Shown here: one piece after another, positions 27,122 through 41,700 of the stretch
Layout: each line of letters opens with the position of its first letter
How positions within the stretch are numbered: position 1 is the stretch's first letter
NCBI GenBank assembly: GCA_030549495.1
Contig: JAUIRK010000971.1
Span: 610,501-674,500, forward strand
DNA from: Nectonema munidae
Taxonomy: Eukaryota > Nematomorpha > Nectonematoida > Nectonematidae
Length of the DNA: 64,000 nucleotides
Reading direction: 5' to 3'
Made by a program: the position numbers and the translations under genes
The notes under the pieces: model-generated
The model's input: only the letters and a program-made list of their open reading frames with translations
What the model was told of the DNA's origin: nothing
Databases searched by the model: none

Positions 27122-30100
27122 TAAAAAGGAAAGATGAGTTTCAGACCTCCAAAGCAATGGCTGCTTGGTGAAAAAGAGACGCTTTCTTCTTTTTCAAACT
27201 GGCATTCCAATATGATGTTTCACCTTTCATTATGCCCAGAGTTTGCGATCTTTTTAGAGTCATCATGGGAACCTAAATCAGTGAAAAATCATGGGTTTAA
27301 AGATGACGAAACTTCTGAGCATGAAATTTCAAGTCTTCAAAAGACCATCACTTTGGAACGAATGCTAGGCTTAATCGCTACTTTTTCCCCACCTTTATTA
27401 AGAAACGATATTCTCAAAAGCAGTACTAGCTTAAATTGGATATGGAAGAGAATAAGAAAATACTATTGTCTCTCTCAAAATGAGGTTAACTTTCTTAATA
27501 TATGTAATTTTTCTTTAGAACCCGATGAACGCTATGAGGCATTTTATCAACGTATATTGGCTCATATTGAAGATAACTTGTTAACCGTTGAATCGGGGTT
27601 AATTCATGATGGGAATGTTTCTCAATTTGATGAAAACATTTCTCCAACTACTGAAAGACTTGCTGTTTTCTTATGGTTGAAGATGATTGATCAAAGGTTA
27701 CCTTCACTTGTTGCTCGGGTATATGCTCATGAGCTTCAAACACATACTCTTAAAGACATTCAGCCATTAATTGTAAATTCTTTGGAGACTTTATTAAAAG
27801 ATTTGGACACTCAGGAAGTTGCAAACGTAAGTTTTTCAAAAACGTTGAAAAACCAGCCAAGATTGAGCAATAATTCAAAAATATCTGCTTCATTTGATAG
27901 AGATAATAGAAGCAAAAAGATATGTTTTTTATGCTCTACAAATTTCGACTCGCATGCCTGAATTAGAAGACAAGTTTTATGAAAATGGAGTTTTCCTTGG
28001 CAAAGTGGACTGCGGAACTTCTCCATATCTTGATGGATACTGTCAACATGTTTTTTTTCGTTTAATAATTGACACTGGGGCTACATCATCAATAATTTCA
28101 TCTTCTTTTGTTCACAAACTGAATATGTTACCGCTTCGTACTGGACATACAGCTAGATCTGCCGATAAATCAGTCCTTCCTATTTGTGGAGAAATATCTT
28201 TAGACTTGAACATAAAGAATATTGACGTTTCAATTAAAGGCCTTGTGATGGAGAAGATGGACTATGACATTTTAGGTGGCATTCCTTTCTGCAGAGCAAA
28301 TGATATAAAAGTTTACATCAAAGATCAACTTATTAGTTTTCGTGGCAGATTGTTTCATTATGGACCAAACGAATCATCTGTTTTTCAAAAATCCCATATG
28401 GTTAGAACAAAAAAAAACAAGTGTTACTGCCAGGAGACCATATTTTAATCAAAGATAAATCCTTAAAAAAATTCGATGGAGAAATTGCAGTAGAACCAAG
28501 TAAAGAAGTAGAGGATTCCGGATTTGATCCATATTTCACAAAAGTTATCGATGACTCTTTTAAAATGTCTAACTTCAAGGAAGTGCCTATCACATTTAAC
28601 AAAAATCAACACGTTGCCATGATCTACCAAACCTACAATCCTAAAGTTTCAAGTGCTTTAACTACCGAAGCAGGTATCTCTTCAAAAGTTTCAATTGACC
28701 CTGATGGAATACTCTCGAACAAACAAAAACAAGCGTTTAAAATGCTACATCTAAAGTTCGATAAAGTCTTTTCCCCTGAATTCAAAGTTTACAATGGTAA
28801 GAGTGGAAAAATTTACGCAAGGGTTTTGTTCGGCCCAGTAAAACCAAGATGTGAAAAAGGAAAACTTCCTCATTATAATCACTCTACTCTTCAACTACTT
28901 CAAAAGGAAGCGGACAAACTGGAAGATCTCGGCGTGTTAGCGAAACCAGAAGACTTGGGGATAACAGTAAAATTTGTATCACCTAGCTTCCTTATAAAAA
29001 AAAAAGATGGATCAATGAGGTTTGTAACTGCTTTCAATAATTTAAGTCCATACACTACACTTTTACAAACGTGCTCAATATCATGTGATGACATCCTTAG
29101 AAAAATATCTTCTTTTAAGTTCATAATAAAGTCTGATTTAACTAAAAGTTTTTTTCAGATTCCATTGGCAAGATCCTCAATGCCATATCTTGCGACAGTA
29201 ACTCCATTTAAAGGCATCCGAGTATATACTCGTTCAGCAATGGGTATGCCTGGTTCTTCCGAATTTCTTCAAGAACTAATAAGTAGAGTTTTTGGCGATT
29301 TTCTTCAAGAAGGTTTCTTATCTATTATTGCCGACGATCTTTTTATAGGAGCCAATACGATTGAAGAGCTTCACCAAAATTGGTCAAAAGTTTTAAAAAG
29401 ACTTTCAGAAAATGATTTGAGTCTCTCGGCTTCAAAAACTATAATTTCTCCAAAAACAGAAGTAATTTTGTGTTGGAAATGGACAAAAGGTACAATCACG
29501 CCTTCTAACCATAAAGTCTCCTCTTTAGCAAGCATTGAAAAACCATCCACTTGCTCATCCATGCGCTCCTTTTTAGGAGCATACAGAGCTATATCCAGAT
29601 GCATTCCAAGGTATTCCACAGTTCTATCTCCTTTGGAATCAGCGATCAAAGGATTGGATGGAAAGCAAAAAATTGTTTGGGATGAAGATTTACAAATTTC
29701 ATTCAAGACTGCACGAAATTTATTAAAATCAGCAGAAGTTCTAACACTCCCTAGAAAATCGGACAGGCTTACAATTACACTGGATGCGTCTCCAATGAAT
29801 AGAGGACTTGGAGCAACTCTTCTTATTGATAGAAATGGTGATCAAAAACTAGCTGAGTTCTTCAGTTTTAAATTAAAAGATCATCAATTAAAATGGTTTC
29901 CATGCGAGCTCGAAGCCTTAGCAATATCCACCGCAATAAAGCATTTTTCTCCAATTATAAAAGACTCAATTTTTACGACAAAAGTTTTAACCGACTCAAA
30001 ACCGTGTGTTGATGCTTATCAAAGATTAAAAAAAGGACATTTTTCTTTCTTCAGCAAGAGTTTCTTCATTTTTATCTACACTTAGCGGTGCTAATATTGA

Positions 30101-31768
30101 AATATATCACATAAAAGGTTCAGAAAATATGGCAAGCGACTTCTCTTCTCGTAACCCTAACTCTTCTTATGAGAAAAACTGCCAAATCTGCAACTTTGTT
30201 CAAGATTCCATATCTTCAATTGTCAATACAATAAAAATTGATGATGTCCTTCAAGGGAGAATGAAAATGCCATTTACGAACAAACTCACGTGGTCTGCTT
30301 TACAAAAAAGGTGTTATATTTTAAGAAAAGTTTTTGCACACTTAAAGAATGGAACAAGCCCATCAAAAAAGGAGAAGTGCACTAGAGTTAAGAGATTACT
30401 CGGTATAGCTACAATAGATAGAAATGGTATCATAGTTACTAAAGGCGATGCAGCAAAACAACTCATCATAATTCCAGATACTTTCCTTCCAGGTATTCTT
30501 CATTCTCTACACCTTCAGTTTAACCATCCTGCGAAAACACAGTTGAAGCGTCTTTTTGATCGTTTTTTTTATGGCTTATACAGTGAGAAACTAATCAATA
30601 GTATTGATGAAGCATGCAGTATTTGTCGTTCTATTAAGTACATGCCAAAAAAATCTCTTGGAGCAAGCCCCTGCCTTAAGAGGATCAAAGCCTGGACAAG
30701 TATTTTATGCAGATGTTATCAGAAGAAATGATCAAAAAATTTTCGTTTTGAGAGAAACATTTTCCAGTTTTACAACAGCTTCTCTCCTTGAAAGTGAGAA
30801 AATAGAAGACATCAGAACAGCAATTATACTCAACTCTTCTTTTATTAGGTGTGATAATTGCAAAATACGAACTGATGCAAGTACTTCTTTTCAAAGCCTT
30901 CAAAAAGACCCCTTGCTAAAAGAATTGGGGATTGAAGTTGAAATTGGTCACATAAAAAACAAGAACTCAAACTGCTTTGTAGACAAAGCTATTCAAGAAC
31001 TAGAAACAAGCATTTTAAAGATGTTTCCTGAAAAAGTTAAAATAACCAATGTGGATTTACAACTAGCAATCAGGAGCATCAATCTTCTTATACGGAGGCA
31101 AAACCTATCTGCAAAAGAAATCCTTTTTAGAAGAAATCACTTTACAGACGAACAAATTCATTTCAACGATAAATGTTTCTTTGAAGAGCAGCAGAACTTA
31201 GCTAACAAGACCAGATCTTCAAAGTGTTCAAAATTTTCAAAGGAAGATTCCAAAATTCATAATTTTGAAATTGGAGATTTAGTATACCTAAAAGAAGAAA
31301 AAAGTAAGATCAAGGTAAGAAGTAAATATATCATATATAACTTACAAAATAAATATGCAATATTGAAAAAGATAACAAATGGCGAAATCGGTAAGCAATC
31401 ATATCATGTACCAAAAGCTATGCTGTTACCAATAACTGATTTTAATCTTACAGATAAGTTCAAGGATTTAGTTGAAGATGACGATACAGAAGATGAAAAT
31501 ACGAAAGAGGTACCTTTGGAGACAAGCAAAGAAGACTTTGACTTGAACGACGGCGGTCAACAATATAACCATTCAGAATTACCGGAAAGGCATCCAAAGT
31601 CGTTTGAAGATATGATGGATGGTAGGAGACATTCCGATAATTCTATCCAAAAAAGCAAAAGTCAGACAGACTCAAAGGGAGATGAGAAAGAAAGAGATGA
31701 CTCTTTACAAAAGAATAACTCCAGAAGCCAACGATGTAGAAATCCCCCTAAATGGCTACAAGATTACG

Positions 31769-31786
31769 AGAGAGAGTAAAAGGGAA
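31769..31786 (+). other. Polypurine tract of the LTR element
   Basis: A GAGAGAGTAAAAGGGAA purine run sits immediately before the 3' LTR, as needed for plus-strand priming in this family. Confidence 0.7.
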
Positions 31787-32021
31787 GCGCCAGCAGGCTC
31801 TCATTACGACAACGTACTTGTGTGTATCTTACGCTCATACTGCACTATCGAAAGTCAAGGCTATCTCTCCTCTCATTAATAATAGCCTAACGTTGCCATT
31901 AGTACTGTACTTACTTGAAGGCCAGGATACACAATAAATACTCACTCATGTTTCACTTAAGACATCACTTCTCTCTTTGCTTTCTAATAAACTTCACCTA
32001 TACTTGTCTCTTTATTGTCGT
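31787..32021 (+). repeat. 3' LTR
   Basis: Same length as the 5' LTR; the one difference falls in the TATA-like box. The boundary after TTATTGTCG is set by where the two copies stop matching. Confidence 0.93.
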
Positions 32022-32655
32022 TGAGTTGGGAGCGTTATCCATGACCTTAAACTTTATTGCGGCCTCTGTAACATATATTGACCAGTGATTTATCTATAAT
32101 CAATAAAATATAAACGAGGAAGAAATGATTGCGGTAAAAGAAAGGAAAAATCTATAAATGGCTTAAGATAGTTGCCACTGTCTTAGAACATCTATAGAAG
32201 TCCTAATGTTTATTTTAAACTCATCTTAAATTAAGTTGAATTATAAGAGTAAGAGCAGTTGAGATGCTTTCAAAAAAGTATTGTGATATAACCAGCAGAA
32301 AAATTTTAAAGCTGCATTTTTTTTTCCAACTTAATATTAGGATTATGACGGATTAAAGAAATGTCCAAAATGTCAACTTGTTTTGAAAAATATTCTGCTG
32401 CTGTAAGATACAAAATATTCCTTTCTTTAAAAAATTTCTAGGAAGATTTTAAATATTTATGGAAATTTGATTATAACCATGAATATTTGAAATTTTCATA
32501 TCTATTCTTGCATTATTAAGTCTAAAATAGTAAATGTTTAAGGTTATTATTTTTTAGTTAATTTCTTTCTAGTTAATTTCAATATAAAGATGTATCAATC
32601 TTGCCTTTATTGATTTTATTTTGTAATCATTTAAAAAGTATTATCATTTTTTAAG
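32022..32655. other. Stretch between LTR element and TMEM104
   Basis: Should hold the TMEM104 promoter or first exon if the LTR element did not land inside intron 1. No convincing start exon seen. Confidence 0.4.
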
Positions 32656-32777
32656 ACTGGTGCCTTATTTGTTTTCAATCTTATCATTGGAACTGGTGCG
32701 TTAACTCTGCCGTTAGCCTTTTCACAGACTGGATGGATTCTAGGAATTTTTTTTATCTTTTGTGTTGCTTTTGCCAG
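32656..32777 (+). CDS. TMEM104: TMEM104 first visible exon
   Basis: Encodes TGALFVFNLIIGTGALTLPL, the first membrane helix with the family's GTGALT motif. Acceptor TTTAAG ending at 32655; donor GTTTTT at 32778, phase 2. Confidence 0.88.
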
Positions 32778-35700
32778 GTTTTTCCTATAATTTCTTCTAT
32801 TTTTAACCCATTTTTTTTTATCAATAGTTACGTATCTGCATTACTAATGATTGAAGCTCTATCTAACACAAATGCCGTTTTAAAATTCAGTGAAATGAAA
32901 TCCTTTAAAAAAGTAATACTTATTATATCCTCAATCTCTTAATCTTTATAACGTTATTGATAGGGCATTTTTCTAGAACTTTAAACTTTTGTTTTTAAAG
33001 TTTTAAATCAACTCTATTTTTTATTATCCGACACAAAACGTATCTTAATTGAAACTATAAAAGTAGATCTCGAAACTAAATAAAATGAGAAAATTTTGAA
33101 ATTTAAGTTTAGGAATATCTCCTTCGGGATTACTTTAAAAAATGTTTACAAACGTTTTCTACAGGATTACCTAGAACGCTACCAACTTAATTGTTTTTTA
33201 TGTTATTTACAAAATATTTTAAATCTATCTATGCTCTATCATTAGTAGTATGCACGCGATAATTTGTACAATTTTAAACATTATTATTAGATTAACATTA
33301 TGGCATGTGCAGCCAGGGCTGGGAAGTTGGGTGAAAAATATCCTACCACGAAATACTTAACTTCAACGCCAACTCTTCGCTTGTGACTTCGACTAAGGAA
33401 GGCTCACTTCATATATGCTTTCTAGACATGCACCGATAATAACTTTAGTTAATTATCGCTTAATCAGTTATTCTTATTAATCCGCCGATTATTTATTTTT
33501 CTACTTGGGACCACCTGGGTTAGGATTCTTTAAAATTTTTGCTTAAAAAATCTTAAAAAAATATAGTTTTTTTATTTTTCACAACTTTTTTAAATTATAA
33601 TTTTTTGCTTGATTCTTTATCATCAAATTAATTCAAAAGTTGACAAAAGAATTAATGAATATCAGTTATTCCAAGCATCTTTTTATGTAGCTGGGTTAAT
33701 TCCACTTCCATTTAGGATATATAATCCAAAGAATCCCTTTATGAAACCGAAAGCTTTTCCATCACCTCCTTTTCACAGTCAATGAAGTCTTTAAATAAAT
33801 CCAGAAGTTCCATGCACTTTCATTGTTGTTTTCGTCATTATTATCATCAATCTGATTCTTCATCTGGTACAAGATCATTGGTCTTATCATAAGGTGGGAG
33901 AACATTGAAGAAAATTTTTCACACGTTTTTTCCATTTTTTATTTTTTAAAAAATACATGTTGAACTAAAAAAATATAATGTGAATGTCTTTTAATGTCCT
34001 AATTAAACATTATTCTAAAAATCTCTTAATCATCGCTACTTTTCTTTATTTAAAATACTCAAAAAAATTGTTTAATACTTAAAAATAACGGAGTCTAACT
34101 TCTATTCCGATTTCCAAATTTTATTAGATACCAACTCCTACTCCTATTCCTTTAAAATCTCTGACTCTACAACTCTCAGCCCTTGTTAGGCCTCTCTATA
34201 TTGAAAGCGCTAGAGCAGGGGTTCCCAACCAGGGGTGATCGTACCCCCAGGGGGTGCGATGCTTTACCTCAGGTGGTACGAAGTACTAGATTTAAATATA
34301 AGAAGTGTCTAAACTTTAGTTTTTAAGCAAATATAAATATATTAGAATGTAGTGAAAAATTAAATGCTTTCAAAGAAAAGTTACATCTCTGTCGTCGACG
34401 AGTTTAAAAGGTAAACTTTTGAATTTTTCATCACTCGAAGAAATGACCGATGAAGATGAGTCCCTAATTCCAAGTGTTCGAGAAGATATTGGTAACCATT
34501 TGGAAATATTATTCAAGTCATTTGGTGGATATTTTAGAGGGGGAAATCTAGAAGCCTCTGAAAAATTGATAATAAATCCATATTCTTTTAATTTGGATTA
34601 TATGCCGAATGATGAAACGTTGAAAGATGATCTTATTGAATTGCGCACAAACTGTGTTTTTGAAATGCAGTTTGAAAGCAAAACTTTGGAACAATATTGG
34701 TGCTCGGCAATGGAGATGTTTCCAAGACTTTGTAAAAAAGCACAAAGTATGCTTATTCCATTTGTGACAACTTACTTGTGGAGCCCGGATTTAGTACCTT
34801 TTGTAAATAAAGACTAAATCTAGAAATCGCTTGAGTGCACAAGCAGATATGCGAATTGCTATCAGTAGCAAAGTACCACGTTTTGAGAAACTCATATGCA
34901 AAAAACAGGAGCAAAATAGTCATTAAATTTGAGGTGGACTTTGTATAAAATTATTAGCTTTATAAAAGAGAATAAAAAATTGAACTATTTTTTTAAATGG
35001 AAGTTGTTTGGATGCAGATTGTTTCATTTTATTTCCATATATTTCATTTTTGTTAATATGGTACCTCATAAAAAATGATTATGCAAATTTTTGTCGTTTT
35101 TTTATTTCAACTTTTATTTTAAATAAATTTGTAAATTTTCATTACATAAACTGTAAGGGGTGCAAAAAAAATTAAAATTTTTTAAGGGTACGGAGCGTCA
35201 AAAAGATTGGGAACCGCTGCGCTAGAGGCTTAATTAAAGCATTTATTAAAGAACAGAGCTCTCTCTAAGTAATTTTTTATCAGCCATATAAAAAACGTCC
35301 ATCTGACACATTTGGTAATTAAATAATTTCATCTCTATTCTTACAAAACACATTTTCACTTTACATCTACTAACAATTTACATTTTTTTGTTTACTTATT
35401 TTAATAAATACACAAGACTAAGACAATCTTATCTTGGCTGCTTTTATCTTGGGGCTCATAAGTGAACTTTTGGGGTGAGAGTGGCTCTTCCTGCCAAAAT
35501 GGATAGGTAGCGCTGGCTCTGATATAGAGGTTTCATCGATTCACAAGAATAAATTGATACTAAAAAGTTCTTACTGTTTAGTTGGTGTTCACAAATATAG
35601 TTTTTACTGTATTATTAAAAAAATTATAATCGCGCTATATCTTTTAAACATTTGAAATTTTATTGGGATTTCTTAATTTATTTATATTAAAATTAACATA

Positions 35701-38700
35701 AATATGAAAGAAAAAATAAAAGATGATTGAATTGTAGTGTTAAAGGACTGGTATATGGAATTCTATATTTCAAAACTTGAAAAATTATTTTTTGATACTG
35801 CTAAGACTCCAACTCTTAAATTTTATTAGATACCGACTCTGGCCCTATCCCTTTAAAATATCTGATTCCGACTACCCAATATATATAATATTTGCTTTAA
35901 AAATACCTAGCCACACCTACTTAAAAGTCAATAAAATAATCTTATAATGTGCTTTGCGAAAGTACAATCAGCCTCGCCATCTAGATTGTCAAGTTGGCCC
36001 CACTTAGCCTTAACCAATTTTCGGAAAAAAAGAATCCTACTTTTATTAACTCAAGGTAGACCCCTGATTTTTCATGAATGAATTATTTTTTATATATATA
36101 TATTTAGTATACATATTTTTCACTTATTTTTATTTTAAGAAAACTGATGATATTCTAGGTCAAAATTCTGAAAGAAGGCCTCTCCTTTATTCCAAAATGG
36201 AAGATACAAATCGAGATATTGGTTATTTTTTTGAAATTGATAAGAAAGTTGAGATGGTATTTTATGATTTGTATTTATTTTATTTGAAAAATCTACTAAA
36301 TAAAGTGGCATTGTTTTTTTCTTTTTGTTCATTTCAACGTTGTGTGCAAATCGTGCTACAAAGTGTGAAAGCTTCGATATTTTTTACACGTAGAATTGAA
36401 AAAGATAAACAAAACAGTACGTATGTTATACCTATACTTTCATTAAAATGAAAGTTTTTAAGTTTGGTTCTGTCAATTTCTGACTCTGATTAGGGGCTTG
36501 AACACCTTTTTTATATCTCAAAACTTATGGATATTCTTTGCTTTTATGTGTAAAGTATGTGAAGTAAATTTGTTAAGCATGATAGATAATTGAAATATTC
36601 TATGCTTGATATTACGATTTTATGCTCACGCTAAATATGTTCAACTTTTTTTGATCAATTGAAAAACACATGCCACCTTATGGGAAACGCTGGAATTTGC
36701 CCCAGTTTTTAGTTGTATTGCAGTATCTGATTGTAACAATGAAGAATAGCATAAAAGAACTGTTGAGATAAATAGAGTGATAAAAAGATTGCATTATAAT
36801 GAGGAAAAGTTTGTTTTGCATGAAGTCTTGAAATAAGAATGAATTTGTGCATTCTACTCTGAGAGTGATTGTGTATTATAATTTTAGAGTAAACAAGACA
36901 TAACATACAAGGCGCGTTTAAAGGTTCGGCTCTCGAGAATTCTCGTATTATTTTATCAAGAAATCAGATATTTAGTGTATCAAATGTGCAAATTCCCAAA
37001 TGAAATGATGGTTGAAGTTCTAATATATGTTTTTATTCCTAAGCTATTATGACCGTTTCATTCATTATTTCCTCAAAGCAAGAATTTGATACTACTATAA
37101 TAGTGAAATTGATATATGTCAGATAAAAGTGAAATTGTTTTAACCATATTAAGAATATTTCAAACTAATAGCAAGTCGTAAATATGTATAATACAAGGAT
37201 GGTTTACTTAGGCCTTAATCTAGAGGGTGGTGCCCTCAAAAAATTTTTTGAGTAAAAAATATAAGGCCTAAAATTTCGAGTACCCTCAAATTTTGCCTAA
37301 ATCCATCACTGATTATGATAGATTCGATATGATTAGTTCGGGCTAAAAGTGTACGATTTTGTAATTAAAACTATTCCTCGAAGAATGTGCACTATTTGGC
37401 GCATAGCTATTAGAATCAGACATGCTTACTCAACATTAAATTTATCTATATTTACGATGCGACATTTGAATCTGTTCTATTAGCGTTTGACTGTACAAAT
37501 ATAACGTTTATAACTTTTTTAAAAATTTTGATCCATTTTTTATTTAGGCTGATATGTCATCTCTTTATTTCAATTTTTTGGGAAGAATTATTTTTTCCAT
37601 TTCTTTCATGGTGTACCTTTATGGCGATTTGGCGATTTATGCAGCAGCCGTTCCTCAGTCTCTCAGAGACGTTCTTTGGTATATCAATTAATTTACTATA
37701 CTTTGCACTATCAATTCAATTATTATTTTTTAATTTATGAAGCATGTACCTTTGGATAATGACTTTTGTTTAATATAAATCAAATTGCTTAATTTTTGTG
37801 AATTCTTTTTGTGGATTATGTTGACCCTTTATAAATGGACTCCCAGATATTTCCCTCTAAGTAATTTCAGTCCTTATTCATGAAATGTGGTATAATGATA
37901 TAATGATAATTCTACATTAATATCGTTAATTTATAAGTTAGTTCATTATTTAGATAGTTAGAAAGTAGTTAGTTATTATTTTTAATAAGTCAGAAGTTAA
38001 AACATTACATTCGATTTTCTTTGGAAGATTTATATATCTTAATCTTGTATAAAAAATGTTCTTTCAATTAATTCCAAGACAGTTGTTTTTGATATATATT
38101 ATTTATTTTAATTAATTTATAAAAGTCAATATCTAAAGGCAGATTTTTTAACCCTCATACTCTCTTCATTTTTAACAACACACTTTATCTTTATGGGTGA
38201 AAATTCACCCATGTTTTTTTAAAGTTTTAAAATGCACAAAAATAATTTATTTATTGAAAAGAAACCAGAATATTAATTATACTACAAAAAAACAAAGCAT
38301 TTTTATGCTCTCCACATAAAAATTTTACATTTTGCACATTTGGAATAGGCTTTTCGGTCTTTTCCTACACACAAAGAACAGCGAGCTCCTTTGGACAGTT
38401 TTCTTTTAGTTTGTCCTGAAGATGCAGAAAACTCTTGTCTAATATTTGCTACAAGAGAAGGCGAAGAACTTCCTCTTGGGAGACGTGGTCTTAGTATTTC
38501 ATCTTGGACTAAGTTTTTTCCTAAGTTCTTCTAAAAATAGGCGTCTTTTATAGAGTTTTCCCTTATTCCAGCTAGGGTTGATTTGTACCCACAAAACAAA
38601 ACTATTTACATATGAAATATCAATTATGTTACAGTATAAATCAAAAGGCCATCTATTCGTTTTTCTTTTTACTGTGTATGATCCAACTAGTTGATCCAAT

Positions 38701-41700
38701 GTGTCCACTCCTCCTTTTTGCTTATTATAAAACTCTATAATTTCTGGAAGATTTTTCTTATCTAAAGACACACTTTTGTCATGATGAAGGGTGCTCAAGA
38801 CATGCACTGTTTTGTATTTTTTTAGGAACATATTGCACCTGTGTAGCATATTCGCTAAAATAAAAATTACTTAAATGTAAATCAAGGCGACGAAGTTCTT
38901 TCTTATCATAAAGAGGTAAAAATGTTTTATTCGAGCGTACCGTTCCACAATTGTCAACTTTTTTTTCATCAATTGGATTGCAAGGTGGTTTTAAGAAGTA
39001 AAAAAGTTATCGCAAACAACATTCTTTCCTTTGAAGTTTTGAACTAAATCTAAAACAACTCTTTGTCCTTGGTTTTTTTCGGGAACCTGATCAGGTAACT
39101 TTCCTGTATAGACTTGTAAATTCTATGCGTACTTTGTTTTGCTATCACATAAAATCTAAACTTTGATGCCATATTCTGCTGGCTTAGAAGGAATATATTG
39201 CTTTGTTGGACATCGCCCACGAAAAGATACAAGTTGTTCATCTATCGTTATATTTTCGTAAGGAGTAAAAAGAGTTTGCAAATTTCTTACCCAGTTTTCC
39301 CATAATTTTCTGATTGGAGCTAACTTGTCTTTAGCACGACGTTCCTTTCTATCCTTTTTGTCATCGAAGCGCAACCATCGAGTTATTGTTTCAAATGTCT
39401 TTTTTGACATGGTAGCTTTAAAAATTGGTCTTCCAATATCATCATCCCATAAATTAATCAGAGATTTCCCATATGGACGAAAAACTCCAGCTAAAATCAA
39501 AATACCAATGTATGGTTTCGAGGTGACTTCAACTACATCAGTCCATTTATCCTTGTAAATACGTTTTCCTTCAATGTTCGTATTATAAATAACAATTTTC
39601 ATCAATGAAAAATTAAAACAAGAATCAAATGAATTCATAATATTTGAAATAAACTTTTTGGCAAATTTTGTGACTCCAACTTTACCATGCATAATATTTT
39701 CAGCTCTAAATTTACCTTGAAGATTAGGCCATCTAACACTTTTATCTTTTGATAACAATTCTTTTTGCTCTTTTTGACACTCTTCACTTGATTCTGAATA
39801 ACTCTCACTATTTTCTACATTTTCTTCTATAATATCATCTTCAGAATCAGATAAATCATCCATTGGTTCTTCTTCACTTTCAAAACGCGTAGACATTATT
39901 TTGAGAACAAAAAAGTAAAACAAAAGAAAAGTAATGGTGACGCAAAAATAACTTCAGTACAAATGTTTATAAAATTGGAAAACGGCGTATGTTAAAACAA
40001 AATCTTATATTGCTCAACGTCTGTAATTGAAAAGTAAAAGTGACGTAAACATAATTTCTTGAAAAGTAATAGTGACGCAAAAATAATATCAGTACAAATG
40101 TTTATAAAATTGAAAAACAGCGTATGTTGAAACAAAATATACGTCTGTTTTTCTTCTTGACTGTGTTGGTAAGTAAAACTATATGAGTATAATTTTATGC
40201 ATAATAATACTGAGGGAGTCTATTGTAACAACAACAAAAGTCAATTCATTGTAATAACGAAAAGATAAAAAAAAATATGAATACATTTTTAACAAAGTAA
40301 AATGGGTGAAATTTCACCCAAGGGTAAAAAATGTTTTTTAAATTTATTTTCATATATTTAATTTCTAATCATAGTCTAACTCCATTACTTTAAATTTTAT
40401 ATTAAAATTAACAAATAGCCAAAAGTTAAACTTTTAAATAGTTAAAATAAAATATTTATCAAAGTTCAAAAATTAAAATGTGTGAAAAATCACCCAAAGA
40501 TGGTATGAGGAAGGTAGATTTTTGTGAGGAATGTCAGTATACTTTTGTTGACAATGATGACTTGTCTTCTTCATGTGTTTTATCAGATTTATTTGATGTC
40601 TTAATTGAGTCGTTCTCCAAATTTAAGTAATTTAGCAATTCTCTGAGTTGTAATAAGCGCTATGTAATTATAAAAAATTTTTTTAAATAGAAATTCTTTC
40701 TGAGAAGATGAGATGTTTTTATTTGTTGTAGCAATTGGTGGAGAGGTTTCATATGAAACGATAAAGGGGGCTTTTTAAGATCACAGGCATTTATTCATCG
40801 TAACTCTTTGCAATATTCGACTCATCAAAACATATTACCGTTATAATATCACACCTAATCAGATCAAATACAAATAATCTTATATTTGTAAGTCAAATAA
40901 TCAAATCAATTTTTTCAACAGATAACTAAAAGAATGATATCATTTATAATCCTTTAAAATTAAAAAATATATTTTAAATCTTTTTATTTTATTTACTTAG
41001 TCAAAAATCATTTCTCATTTTTTTTCAAAATTTATGCCTAAAATCTGCATTGTTTGCTTCTCATTTAACGTTTATGACCGCAGATTTGTTTCTCATCTTT
41101 AAAAAGATTTACTGTAACTAAACTTTCTAAATGTTATTTTTTCAAGAACACTTAATTTTATATTGTAAATTTAATATGCTACACTTATTCACTTTAAGCG
41201 AGGTGTTTGAATCGTTAATTTTTCAAAAATATGAGGCAGGTATACAGTTTTAAAAAGCATAATTCATACCGAAAAAATGAATAAGATCAGATTTCTACTC
41301 AAATAAAAAATAACAATTTTCTACTTTAATTATAAGATTCGGGGTAAACCTTGTCCTCTATAAAAAACGATCCATCATACTTCAGCATGTAGAAATAAAG
41401 TTTTGCGATCAGGATTGGTCTAAAAATCAATGAAATTTTAATTTTCGATAGTAATCCGAACAGAGCTTATTTCTTATCATGGAATTAGGCGAGTTTCGAC
41501 ACAACTTTTCAAAAGTTTTCAATTAAAGTCACAAAGAAGTCAAATATATTTGTTTTTAAGATTTTTGGGAGTATTAGAAAACAGAAATGAATAATGGTTG
41601 CAAAAAGTAATTCAATCTCCTCGTGTCGTTTGATCCGAAATGAATTCGGTCTCAGTGCAATATGGACGCTTCTTCGAAGAAACTGTAAATGATGTGCTTG

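Larger units (their letters stand above)
26871..32021 (+). mobile_element. Ty3/Gypsy LTR retrotransposon, young, coding region interrupted
   Basis: A 5.15-kb element with 235-bp LTRs at both ends, a primer-binding-like site after the left LTR and a polypurine tract before the right one. Parts in order: gag-like region (about 27134-27960), aspartic protease around 28070 (IIDTGATSS), reverse transcriptase (about 28940-29480, with IADDL at the catalytic site), RNase H (about 29760-30050, TITLDAS), integrase with an HHCC zinc motif and a D,D,E-type core (about 30490-31250), and a basic/acidic tail. The domain order PR-RT-RH-IN places it in Ty3/Gypsy; the clade is unassigned. The two LTRs differ at one of 235 positions, so insertion is recent. 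The coding region is interrupted an estimated three or four times; I see it as a fossil. No clear target duplication flanks it. Confidence 0.93.
32913..36139 (+). other. TMEM104 intron 2
   Basis: Filled by a hAT-type non-autonomous element (33314-34185), a hAT transposase derivative (34216-35219), a TTAA element (35553-35739) and a second fragment of the first element (about 35805-35880). No exon seen. Confidence 0.7.

Noticed and set aside
32101-32160. ATG near 32125 as the TMEM104 start exon
   Set aside because: ATGATTGCG followed by GTAAAA looks like a tiny exon, but nothing in the encoded residues supports it over other ATGs.
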